Source: Megaustenia siamemsis
Lineage: Eukaryota > Mollusca > Gastropoda > Stylommatophora > Ariophantidae
NCBI GenBank assembly: GCA_032433765.1
Contig: JAVIAB010000025.1
Span: 35,672,782 to 35,736,781, forward strand
Reading direction: 5' to 3'
Length of the DNA stretch: 64,000 nucleotides
The translations under genes were made by a program, and so were the position numbers. Position 1 is the first letter of the stretch. Each line of letters starts with the position of its first letter. The notes below the pieces were generated by a model. It worked only from the letters and a program-made list of their open reading frames with translations. It had not been told where the DNA came from and made no database searches. Below are positions 46,301 to 60,100 of the stretch, one piece after another.

Positions 46301-47050
46301 ATGAATAATTAGAGAATAACTGTGGTAGCCAACCTTCGTTGCGGAGAAGGCACGCGATGATGATGATGAATAATTAGAGAATAACTGTGGTAGCCAACCT
46401 TCGTTGCGGAGAAGGCACGCGATGATGATGATGAATAATTAGAGAATAACTGTGGTAGCCAACCTTCGTTGCGGAGAAGGCACGCGATGATGATGATGAA
46501 TAATTAGAGAATAACTGTGGTAGCCAACCTTCGTTGCGGAGAAGGCACGCGATGATGATGATGAATAATTAGAGAATAACTGTGGTAGCCAACCTTCGTT
46601 GCGGAGAAGGCACGCGATGATGATGATGAATAATTAAAGAATAACTGTGGTAGCCAACCTTCGTTGCGGAGAAGGCACGCGATGATGATGATGAATAATT
46701 AGAGAATAACTGTGGTAACCAACCTTCGTTGCGGAGAAGGCACGCGATGATGATGATGAATAATTAAAGAATAACTGTGGTAACCAACCTTCGTTGCGGA
46801 GAAGGCACGCGATGATGATGATGAATAATTAAAGAATAACTGTGGTAACCAACCTTCGTTGCGGAGAAGGCACGCGATGATGATGATGAATAATTAAAGA
46901 ATAACTGTGGTAGCCAACCTTCGTTGCGTAGAAGGCACGCGATGACGATGATGAATAATTAAAGAATAACTGTGGTAGCCAACCTTCGTTGCGGAGAAGG
47001 CACGCGATGATGATGATGAATAATTAAAGAATAACTGTGGTAACCAACGA
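46261..47050. repeat. 65-bp minisatellite derived from a LINE 3' end
   Basis: Twelve copies with exact 65-bp spacing (TAGCC at 46261, 46326, 46391 and so on to 46976, with a partial copy at 47041). Each unit contains TAGCCAACCTTCGTTGCGGA, GAAGGCACGCGATGATGATG and ATGAATAATTAGAGAATAAC TGTGG. The first half is the coding end and (GAT)n tail of the LINE at 45690-46300. The array is young: most units differ by 0-3 bases. TAACC/TAGCC and TTAAAG/TTAGAG variants are clustered in the right half. Confidence 0.97.
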
Positions 47051-47150
47051 TGCAGATGTCGAAAGGAGACTAGAAATAGCAATGGATGAAATAAATAACA
47101 GGAAGAGCACGTGACACATTTCCAAGCAAACGAAAGTAAATATTGATAGC
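47051..47150. other. Short spacer, possible LINE residue
   Basis: The + strand can be read NDADVERRLEIAMDEINNRK, similar in style to the pre-C-terminal region of LINE ORF2 proteins, but it is too short to assign. Confidence 0.3.
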
Positions 47151-47713
47151 ATTATCTCCCCAACAGCCGCGATTGCTCAGTGGTTAGTGAACTAGACTAC
47201 GAAGGACAAGAGTTAGGGTTCGATCCCAACTGACGGCTTCCGGGTTCACCCAGCCTTAAATGGGTACCGAATTATTTTATGGGAAAGTAAAGCGGCATGG
47301 GCATAATATCGACCACATTACCCCAAAAATCAGGCAGGTTCTCAGACTCGGGCAGATGGTGCTCGTAAACCTGGGAGGGCCGACCATCTAAGGGCAGAAT
47401 CCCCCTACAGAAAAGACAATCTGCTGCCTTGCAGGAAGATAGGGGACAATCAAAGGCTAAGGAAAGCAAACCTTAATAAAATTCTGGCTGAAATCGGATG
47501 CACTGGGCCACTGGCGCAGAACACAGCGCAACGTTTTTTAACGGGTGTTCAATCAGAGTGAATCTGGCAGACTCTAAATGTGATGTTCCGTCTGTGGGAG
47601 CGATCAACACACTTAACCTGATAGCTGACTTCATGTGGGTGTCTGGAATCCTACTCTCATTGAGTCCTGATCGCAGAGAGAGAGAGAGACTTCACTTATT
47701 ATCTTCCCAACAG
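47151..47713 (+). mobile_element. tRNA-derived SINE with 16-bp target-site duplication
   Basis: The body (47167-47697, about 531 bp) begins CCGCGATTGCTCAGTGGTTA. TTGCTCAGTGG (47173-47183) matches a polymerase III A-box and GGTTCGATCCC (47217-47227) a B-box, with the spacing of a tRNA gene. Next comes an ACCCAGCCTTAAATGGGT hairpin with GGGTACC, and the 3' end is an (AG)n run at 47674-47689. The flanks ATTATCTCCCCAACAG (47151-47166) and ATTATCTTCCCAACAG (47698-47713) are a target-site duplication with one mismatch. There is no coding capacity; such elements depend on a LINE for mobility. The open frames inside are incidental. Confidence 0.88.
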
Positions 47714-48124
47714 TAACATATAGTTGACAGTCAAGGACAACTTTGCAAAAAATTAAGAAAATGTGTTCACTGGAAACAAAATGCTACAGAAAAAAATCAT
47801 TAAAATAACTGTGAGATAACTTAAAGATAATAAAGAAAATGAAATAATGTTACAAGACGTAAACGTTGAGTGAACTGACTAATAAACTGACAGAGGAAAC
47901 TCAAATATTAATGGGCAGACGACACAATGAGCTGGAAAGTACTATAATGGAATGCATGATTTAGGACGGTGAGATAGTGTAGGATCAAGGCAAAGACGGT
48001 GGTTCCTAAACATCAATGAGATATTGAACATGACGTCACAGAAAGTTGAAGGTCTGGCTAGAGACACACATTCGTTTAAATATGCAGTGCATGATGAGAA
48101 CAACGTTCTGCAAAGGACATTAAC
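47714..48124. other. Unique AT-rich spacer
   Basis: About 400 bp with no recognised gene or repeat, ending where 21/23-bp units start. Confidence 0.45.
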
Positions 48125-51100
48125 AATAGGTCAATAACAAACTTTAATATGTGTCAATAACAAACTTTAATATGTGTCAATAACAAACTTTAATATGTGT
48201 CAGTAACAAACTTTAATATGTGTCAGTAACAAACTTTAATATGTGTCAATAACAAACATTGATATGTCAATAACAAACTTTAATATGTGTCAATAACAAA
48301 CTTTAATATGTGTCAATAACAAACTTTAATATGTCAATAACAAACTTTAATATGTGTCAGTAACAAACTTTAATATGTTACAATAACAAACTTTAAAATG
48401 TCAATAACAAACTTTAATATGTGTCAATAACAAACTTTAATATGTGTCAATAACAAACTGTAATGTGCCAATAACAAACTTTAATGTGTGTCAATAACAA
48501 ACTTTAACATGTCAATAACAAACTTTAATATGTGTCAATAACAAACTTTAATATGTCAATAACAAACTTTAATATGTGTCAATAACAAACTTTAATATGT
48601 GTCAATAACAAGCATTAATGTGTCAATAACAAACTTTATAATGTCAATAACAACTTTAATATGTCAAAAACAAACTTTAATATGTCAATAACAAACTTTA
48701 ATATGTCAATAACAAACTTTAATATGTCAATAACAAACTTTAATATGTGTCAATAACAAACTTTAATATGTCAATAACAAACTTTAATATGTGTCAATAA
48801 CAAACTTTAATATGTGTCAATAACAAACTTTAATATGTGTCAATAACAAACTTTAATATGTCAATAACAAACTTTAATATGTGTCAGTAACAAACTTTAA
48901 TATGTGTCAATAACAAACTTTAATATGTGTCAGTAACAAACTTTAATATGTCAATAACAAACTTTAATATGTGTTAGTAACAAACTGTAATATGTCAATA
49001 ACAAACTTTAATATGTGTCAATAACAAACTTTAATATGTCAATAACAAACTTTAATATGTATCAATAACAAACTTTAATAATTGTCAATAACAAACTTTA
49101 ATATGTCAATAACAAACTTTAATATGTGTCAATAACAAACGTTAATATGTCAATATCAAACTTTAATATGTCAATAACAAACTTTAATAAGTCAATAACA
49201 AACTTTAATATGTCGATAACAAACTGTAATATGTCAATAACACACTGTAATATGTCAATAACAAACTTTAATATGTCAATAACAAACTTTAATATATCAA
49301 TAACAAACTTTAATATGTCAATAACAAACCTTAATATGTCAATAGCAAACTTTAGTTCGTCAATAACAAACTTTAATATGTCAATAACAAACTTTAATAT
49401 GTGTCAGTAACAAACTTTAATATGTCAATAACAAACTGTAATATGTCAAAAACAAACAAACTTTAATATGTCAATAATTTAACAATAACTTTAATATGTC
49501 AATAGTCAAACAAACTTTAATATGTTAATAACAAACTTTAATATGTCAATAACAAACAAACTTTAATATGTGTCAATAACAAACTTTAATAATTGTCAAT
49601 AACAAACTTTAATATGTCAATAACAAACTTTAATATGTGTCAATAACAAACGTTAATATGTCAATATCAAACTTTAATATGTCAAAAACAAACTTTAATA
49701 AGTCAATAACAAACTTTAATATGTCAATAACAAACTGTAATATGTCAATAACAAACTGTAATATGTCAATAACAAACTTTAATATGTCAATAACAAACTG
49801 TAATATATCAATAACAAACTTTAATATGTCAATAACAAACTTTAATATGTCAATAGCAAACTTTAATTCGTCAATAACAAACTTTAATATGTCAATAACA
49901 AACTTTAATATGTGTCAGTAACAAACTTTAATATGTCAATAACAAACTGTAATATGTCAATAACAAACTTTAATATGTGTCAATAACAAACTTTAATAAG
50001 TGTCAATAACAAACTTTAATATGTGTCAATAACAAACTTTAATATGTGTCAATAACAAACTTTAATATGTCAAAAACAAACTTTAATATGTTAATAACAA
50101 ACTTTAATATGTCAATAGCAAACTTTAATATGTTAATAACAAACTTTAATATGTCAATAACAAACTTTAAAATGTCAATAACAAACTTTAATATGTCAAT
50201 AACAAACTTTAATATGTCAATAACAAACTTTAATATGTCAATAACAAACTTTAATATGTGTCAATAACAAACTGTAATATGTCATTAACAAACTTTAATA
50301 TGTCAATAACAAACTTTAATATGTCAATAACAAACTTTAATATGTTAATAACAAACTTTAATGTGTCAATAACAAACTTTAATATGTCAATAACAAACTT
50401 TAATATGTCAATAACAAACTTTAATATGTGTCAGTAACAAACTTTAATATGTGTCAATAACAAACTGTAATGTGTCAATAACAAACTTTAATATGTAAAT
50501 AACAAACTTTAATGTGTCAATAACAAACTTTAATGAGTCAATAATAAACTTTAATGTGTCAATAACAAACTTTAATATGTCAATAACCAACTTTAATATG
50601 TCAGTAACAAACTTTAATATGTCAATAACAAACTTTAGTATTTGTCAATAACAAACTTTAATATGTCAATAACAAACTTTAATATGTCAATAACAAACTT
50701 TAATATGTGTCAGTAACAAACTTTAATATGTGTCAGTAACAAACTTTAATATGTGTCAATAACAAACATTGATATGTCAATAACAAACTTTAATATGAGT
50801 CAATAACAAACTTTAATATGTGTCAATAACAAACTTTAATATGTCAATAACAAACTTTATTATGTGTCAGTAAAAAACTTTAATATGTGTCAGTAACAAA
50901 CTTTAATATGTTACAATAACAAACTTTAAAATGTCAATAACAAACTTTAATATGTGTCAATAACAAACTTTAATATGTGTCAATAACAAACTGTAATGTG
51001 CCAATAACAAACTTTAATGTGTGTCAATAACAAACTTTAACATGTCAATAACAAACTTTAATATGTGTCAATAACAAACTTTAATATGTCAATAACAAAC

Positions 51101-54100
51101 TTTAATAAGTGTCAATAACAAACTTTAATATGTGTCAATAACAAGCATTAATGTGTCCATAACAAACTTTATAATGTCAATAACAAACTTTAATATGTCA
51201 AAAACAAACTTTAATATGTCAATAACAAACTTTAATATGTCAATAACAAACTTTAATATGTCAATAACAAACTTTAATATGTGTCAATAACAAACTTTAA
51301 TATGTCAATAACAAACTTTAATATGTGTCAATAACAAACTTTAATATGTGTCAATAACAAACTTTAATATGTGTCAATAACAAACTTTAATATGTCAATA
51401 ACAAACTTTAATATGTGTCAGTAACAAACTTTAATATGTGTCAATAACAAACTTTAATATGTGTCAGTAACAAACTTTAATATGTCAATAACAAACTTTA
51501 ATATGTGTTAGTAACAAACTGTAATATGTCAATAACAAACTTTAATATGTGTCAATAACAAACTTTAATATGTCAATAACAAACTTTAATATGTGTCAAT
51601 AACAAACTTTAATAATTGTCAATAACAAACTTTAATATGTGTCAATAACAAACGTTAATATGTCAATATCAAACTTTAATATGTCAATAACAAACTTTAA
51701 TAAGTCAATAACAAACTTTAATATGTCAATAACAAACTGTAATATGTCAATAACAAACTGTAATATGTCAATAACAAACTTTAATATGTCAATAACAAAC
51801 TGTAATATATCAATAACAAACTTTAATATGTCAATAACAAACTTTAATATGTCAATAGCAAACTTTAGTTCGTCAATAACAAACTTTAATATGTCAATAA
51901 CAAACTTTAATATGTGTCAGTAACAAACTTTAATATGTCAATAACAAACTGTAATATGTCAATAACAAACTTTAATATGTGTCAATAACAAACTTTAATA
52001 AGTGTCAATAACAAACTTTAATATGTGTCAATAACAAACTTTAATATGTGTCAATAACAAACTTTAATATGTCAAAAACAAACTTTAATATGTTAATAAC
52101 AAACTTTAATATGTCAATAGCAAACTTTAATATGTTAATAACAAACTTTAATATGTCAATAACAAACTTTAATATGTGTCAATAACAAACTTTAATAATT
52201 GTCAATAACAAACTTTAATATGTCAATAACAAACTTTAATATGTGTCAATAACAAACTTTAATTTGTCAATATCAAACTTTAATATGTCAAAAACAAACT
52301 TTAATAAGTCAATAACAAACTTTAATATGTCAATAACAAACTGTAATATGTCAATAACAAACTGTAATATGTCAATAACAAACTTTAATATGTCAATAAC
52401 AAACTGTAATATATCAATAACAAACTTTAATATGTCAATAACAAACTTTAATATGTCAATAGCAAACTTTAATTCGTCAATAACAAACTTTAATATGTCA
52501 ATAACAAACTTTAATATGTGTCAGTAACAAACTTTAATATGTCAATAACAAACTGTAATATGTCAATAACAAACTTTAATATGTGTCAATAACAAACTTT
52601 AATAAGTGTCAATAACAAACTTTAATATGTGTCAATAACAAACTTTAATATGTGTCAATAACAAACTTTAATATGTCAAAAACAAACTTTAATATGTCAA
52701 TAACAAACTTTAATATGTCAATAACAAACTTTAATATGTCAATAACAAACTTCAAAATGTCAATAACAAACTTTAATATGTCAATAACAAACTTTAATAT
52801 GTCAATAACAAACTTTAATATGTCAATAACAAACTTTTTTATGTGTCAATAACAAACTGTAATATGTCAATAACAAACTTTAATATGTCAATAACAAACT
52901 TTAATATGTCAATAACAAACTTTAATATGTTAATAACAAATTTTAATGTGTCAATAACAAACTTTAATATGTCAATAACAAACTTTAATATGTCAATAAC
53001 AAACTTTAATATGTGTCAGTAACAAACTTTAATATGTGTCAATAACAAACTGTAATGTGTCAATAACAAACTTTAATATGTAAATAACAAACTTTAATGT
53101 GTCAATAACAAACTTTAATGAGTCAATAATAAACTTTAATGTGTCAATAACAAACTTTAATATGTCAATAACCAACTTTAATATGTCAGTAACAAACTTT
53201 AATATGTCAATAACAAACGTTAGTATGTGTCAATAACAAACTTTAATATGTCATTAACAAACTTTAATATGTCAATAACAAACTTTAATATGTCATTAAC
53301 AAACTTTAATACGTCAATAACAAACTTTAATAGGTCAATAACAAACTTTAATATGTGTCAATAACAAACTTTAATATGTCATTAACAAACTTTAATTTCA
53401 ATAACAAACTTTAATATGTGTCAATAACAAACTTTAATATGTGTCAATAACAAACTGTAATGTGTCAATAACAAACTTTAATATGTAAATAACAAACTTT
53501 AATATGTCAATAACAAACTTTAATATGTCAATAACAAACTTTAATGTGTCAATAACAAACTTTAATATGTCATTAACAAACTTAATTATATCAAAAACAA
53601 ACTTTAATATGTCAATAACAAACTTTAGTATGTCAATAACAAACTTTAATATGTCAATAACAAACTTTAATATGTCAATAACAAACTTTAATATGTCAAT
53701 AACAAACTTTAGTATGTGTCAATAACAAACTTTAATATGTCATTAACAAACTTTAATATGTCAATAACAAACTTTAATATGTTAATAACAAACTTTAATA
53801 TGTCAATAGCAAACTTTAATTCGTCAATAACAAATTTTAATATGTGTCAGTAACAAACTTTAATATGTCAATAACAAACTTTAATATGTGTCAATAACAA
53901 ACTTTAATAAGTGTCAATAACAAACTTTAATATGTCATTAACAAACTTTAATACGTCAATAACAAACTTTAATATGTTAATAACAAACTTTAATATGTCA
54001 ATAACAAACTTTAAAATGTCAATAACAAACTTTAATATGTCAATAACAAACTTTAATATGTCAATAACAAACTTTAATATGTGTCAATAACAAACTTTAA

Positions 54101-57100
54101 TATGTCAATAACAAACTTTAATATGTCATTAACAAACATTAATATGTCAATAACAAACTTTAATGTGTCAATAAAAACATTTAATATGTCAATAACAAAC
54201 TTTAATATGTGTCAGTAACAAACTTTAATATGTCAATAACAAATTGTAATATGTCAATAACAAACTTTAATATGTCAATAACAAACTTTAATATGTCAAT
54301 AACAAACTTTAATATGTCAAAAACAAACTTTAATGTGTCAATAACAAACTTTAATATGTCAGTAACAAACTTTAATTTGTCAATAACAAACTTTAATGTG
54401 TCAATAACAAACTTTAATATGTCAATAACAAACTTTAATATGTCAATAACAAACTTTAATATGTGTCAGTAACAAACTTTAATATGTCAATAACAAACTT
54501 TAATATGTGTCAGTAACAAACTTTAATATGTGTCAATAACAAACTTTAATAAGTGTCAATAACAAACTTTAATATGTGTCAATAACAAACTTTAATATGT
54601 GTCAATAACAAACTTTAATATGTCAAAAACAAACTTTAATATGTTAATAACAAACTTTAATATGTCAATAGCAAACTTTAATATGTTAATAACAAACTTT
54701 AATATGTCAATAATAAACTTTAATGTGTCAATAACAAACTTTAATATGTCAATAACCAACTTTAATATGTCAGTAACAAACTTTAATATGTCAATAACAA
54801 ACTTTAGTATGTGTCAATAACAAACTTTAATATGTCAATAACAAACTTTAATATGTCAATAACAAACTTTAATATGTGTCAGTAACAAACTTTAATATGT
54901 GTCAGTAACAAACTTTAATATGTGTCAATAACAAACATTGATATGACAATAACAAACTTTAATATGTGTCAATAACAAACTTTAATATGTGTCAATAACA
55001 AACTTTAATATGTCAATAACAAACTTTATTATGTGTCAGTAACAAACTTTAATATGTGTCAGTAACAAACTTTAATATGTTACAATAACAAACTTTAAAA
55101 TGTCAATAACAAACTTTAATATGTGTCAATAACAAACTTTAATATGTGTCAATAACAAACTGTAATGTGCCAATAACAAACTTTAATGTGTGTCAATAAC
55201 AAACTTTAACATGTCAATAACAAACTTTAATATGTGTCAATAACAAACTTTAATATGTCAATAACAAACTTTAATAAGTGTCAATAACAAACTTTAATAT
55301 GTGTCAATAACAAGCATTAATGTGTCCATAACAAACTTTATAATGTCAATAACAAACTTTAATATGTCAAAAACAAACTTTAATATGTCAATAACAAACC
55401 TTAATATGTCAATAACAAACTTTAATATGTCAATAACAAACTTTAATATGTGTCAATAACAAACTTTAATATGTCAATAACAAACTTTAATATGTGTCAA
55501 TAACAAACTTTAATATGTGTCAGTAACAAACTTTAATATGTGTCAATAACAAACTTTAATATGTGTCAGTAACAAACTTTAATATGTCAATAACAAACTT
55601 TAATATGTGTTAGTAACAAACTGTAATATGTCAATAACAAACTTTAATATGTGTCAATAACAAACTTTAATATGTCAATAACAAACTTTAATATGTGTCA
55701 ATAACAAACTGTAATAATTGTCAATAACAAACTTTAATATGTGTCAATAACAAACGTTAATATGTCAATATCAAACTTTAATATGTCAATAACAAACTTT
55801 AATAAGTCAATAACAAACTTTAATATGTCAATAACAAACTGTAATATGTCAATAACAAACTGTAATATGTCAATAACAAACTTTAATATGTCAATAACAA
55901 ACTGTAATATATCAATAACAAACTTTAATATGTCAATAACAAACCTTAATATGTCAATAGCAAACTTTAGTTCGTCAATAACAAACTTTAATATGTCAAT
56001 AACAAACTTTAATATGTGTCAGTAACAAACTTTAATATGTCAATAACAAACTGTAATATGTCAATAACAAACTTTAATATGTGTCAATAACAAACTTTAA
56101 TAAGTGTCAATAACAAACTTTAATATGTGTCAATAACAAACTTTAATATGTGTCAATAACAAACTTTAATATGTCAAAAACAAACTTTAATATGTTAATA
56201 ACAAACTTTAATATGTCAATAGCAAACTTTAATATGTTAATAACAAACTTTAATATGTCAATAACAAACTTTAATATGTGTCAATAACAAACTTTAATAA
56301 TTGTCAATAACAAACTTTAATATGTCAATAACAAACTTTAATATGTGTCAATAACAAACTTTAATATGTCAATATCAAACTTTAATATGTCAAAAACAAA
56401 CTTTAATAAGTCAATAACAAACTTTAATATGTCAATAACAAACTGTAATATGTCAATAACAAACTGTAATATGTCAATAACAAACTTTAATATGTCAATA
56501 ACAAACTGTAATATATCAATAACAAACTTTAATATGTCGATAACAAACTTTAATATGTCAATAGCAAACTTTAATTCGTCAATAACGAACTTTAATATGT
56601 CAATAACAAACTTTAATATGTGTCAGTAACAAACTTTAATATGTCAATAACAAACTGTAATATGTCAATAACAAACTTTAATATGTGTCAATAACAAACT
56701 TTAATAAGTGTCAATAACAAACTTTAATATGTGTCAATAACAAACTTTAATATGTGTCAATAACAAACTTTAATATGTCAAAAACAAACTTTAATATGTC
56801 AATAACAAACTTTAATATGTCAATAACAAACTTTAATATGTCAATAACAAACTTCAAAATGTCAATAACAAACTTTAATATGACAATAACAAACTTTAAT
56901 ATGTCAATAACAAACTTTAATATGTCAATAACAAACTTTTTTATGTGTCAATAACAAACTGTAATATGTCAATAACAAACTTTAATATGTCAATAACAAA
57001 CTTTAATATGTCAATAACAAACTTTAATATGTTAATAACAAATTTTAATGTGTCAATAACAAACTTTAATATGTCAATAACAAACTTTAATATGTCAATA

Positions 57101-60100
57101 ACAAACTTTAATATGTGTCAGTAACAAACTTTAATATGTGTCAATAACAAACTGTAATGTGTCAATAACAAACTTTAATATGTAAATAACAAACTTTAAT
57201 GTGTCAATAACAAACTTTAATGAGTCAATAATAAACTTTAATGTGTCAATAACAAACTTTAATATGTCAATAACCAACTTTAATATGTCAGTAACAAACT
57301 TTAATATGTCAATAACAAACGTTAGTATGTGTCAATAACAAACTTTAATATGTCATTAACAAACTTTAATATGTCAATAACAAACTTTAATATGTCATTA
57401 ACAAACTTTAATACGTCAATAACAAACTTTAATATGTCAATAACAAACTTTAATATGTGTCAATAACAAACTTTAATATGTCATTAACAAACTTTAATGT
57501 CAATAACAAACTTTAATATGTGTCAATAACAAACTTTAATATGTGTCAATAACAAACTGTAATGTGTCAATAACAAACTTTAATATGTAAATAACAAACT
57601 TTAATATGCCAATAACAAACTTTAATATGTCAATAACAAACTTTAATGTGTCAATAACAAACTTTAATATGTCATTAACAAACTTAATTATATCAAAAAC
57701 AAACTTTAATATGTCAATAACAAACTTTAGTATGTCAATAACAAACTTTAACATGTCAATAACAAACTTTAATATGTCAATAACAAACTTTAATATGTCA
57801 ATAACAAACTTTAGTATGTGTCAATAACAAACTTTAATATGTCATTAACAAACTTTAATATGTCAATAACAAACTTTAATATGTTAATAACAAACTTTAA
57901 TATGTCAATAGCAAACTTTAATTCGTCAATAACAAATTTTAATATGTGTCAGTAACAAACTTTAATATGTCAATAACAAACTTTAATATGTGTCAATAAC
58001 AAACTTTAATATGTGTCAATAACAAACTTTAATATGTCATTAACAAACTTTAATACGTCAATAACAAACTTTAATATGTTAATAACAAACTTTAATATGT
58101 CAATAACAAACTTTAAAATGTCAATAACAAACTTTAATATGTCAATAACAAACTTTAATATGTCAATAACAAACTTTAATATGTGTCAATAACAAACTTT
58201 AATATGTCAATAACAAACTTTAATATGTCATTAACAAACATTAATATGTCAATAACAAACTTTAATGTCTCAATAAAAACATTTAATATGTCAATAACAA
58301 ACTTTAATATGTGTCAGTAACAAACTTTAGTATGTCAATAACAAACTTTAACATGTCAATAACAAACTTTAATATGTCAATAACAAACTTTAATATGTCA
58401 ATAACAAACTTTAGTATGTGTCAATAACAAACTTTAATATGTCATTAACAAACTTTAATATGTCAATAACAAACTTTAATATGTTAATAACAAACTTTAA
58501 TATGTCAATAGCAAACTTTAATTCGTCAATAACAAATTTTAATATGTGTCAGTAACAAACTTTAATATGTCAATAACAAACTTTAATATGTGTCAATAAC
58601 AAACTTTAATATGTGTCAATAACAAACTTTAATATGTCATTAACAAACTTTAATACGTCAATAACAAACTTTAATATGTTAATAACAAACTTTAATATGT
58701 CAAAAACAAACTTTAATGTGTCAATAACAAACTTTAATATGTCAGTAACAAACTTTAATTTGTCAATAACAAACTTTAATGTGTCAATAACAAACTTTAA
58801 TATGTCAATAACAAACTTTAATATGTCAATAACAAACTTTAATATGTGTCAGTAACAAACTTTAATATGTCAATAACAAACTGTAATATGTCAATAACAA
58901 ACTTTAATATGTGTCAATAACAAACTTTAATAAGTGTCAATAACAAACTTTAATATGTGTCAATAACAAACTTTAATATGTGTCAATAACAAACTTTAAT
59001 ATGTCAAAAACAAACTTTAATATGTTAATAACAAACTTTAATATGTCAATAGCAAACTTTAATATGTTAATAACAAACTTTAATATGTCAATAATAAACT
59101 TTAATGTGTCAATAACAAACTTTAATATGTCAATAACCAACTTTAATATGTCAGTAACAAACTTTAATATGTCAATAACAAACTTTAGTATGTGTCAATA
59201 ACAAACTTTAATATGTCAATAACAAACTTTAATATGTCAATAACAAACTTTAATATGTGTCAGTAACAAACTTTAATATGTGTCAGTAACAAACTTTAAT
59301 ATGTGTCAATAACAAACATTGATATGACAATAACAAACTTTAATATGTGTCAATAACAAACTTTAATATGTGTCAATAACAAACTTTAATATGTCAATAA
59401 CAAACTTTATTATGTGTCAGTAACAAACTTTAATATGTGTCAGTAACAAACTTTAATATGTTACAATAACAAACTTTAAAATGTCAATAACAAACTTTAA
59501 TATGTGTCAATAACAAACTTTAATATGTGTCAATAACAAACTGTAATGTGCCAATAACAAACTTTAATGTGTGTCAATAACAAACTTTAACATGTCAATA
59601 ACAAACTTTAATATGTGTCAATAACAAACTTTAATATGTCAATAACAAACTTTAATAAGTGTCAATAACAAACTTTAATATGTGTCAATAACAAGCATTA
59701 ATGTGTCCATAACAAACTTTATAATGTCAATAACAAACTTTAATATGTCAAAAACAAACTTTAATATGTCAATAACAAACCTTAATATGTCAATAACAAA
59801 CTTTAATATGTCAATAACAAACTTTAATATGTGTCAATAACAAACTTTAATATGTCAATAACAAACTTTAATATGTGTCAATAACAAACTTTAATATGTG
59901 TCAATAACAAACTTTAATATGTGTCAATAACAAACTTTAATATGTTAATAACAAACTTTAATATGTGTCAGTAACAAACTTTAATATGTGTCAATAACAA
60001 ACTTTAATATGTGTCAGTAACAAACTTTAATATGTCAATAACAAACTTTAATATGTGTTAGTAACAAACTGTAATATGTCAATAACAAACTTTAATATGT

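Noticed and set aside
47167..47240. A functional tRNA gene
   Set aside because: A- and B-boxes are present, but the sequence does not form a convincing full cloverleaf, continues into a 530-bp body and is bounded by a target-site duplication, which indicates a SINE.
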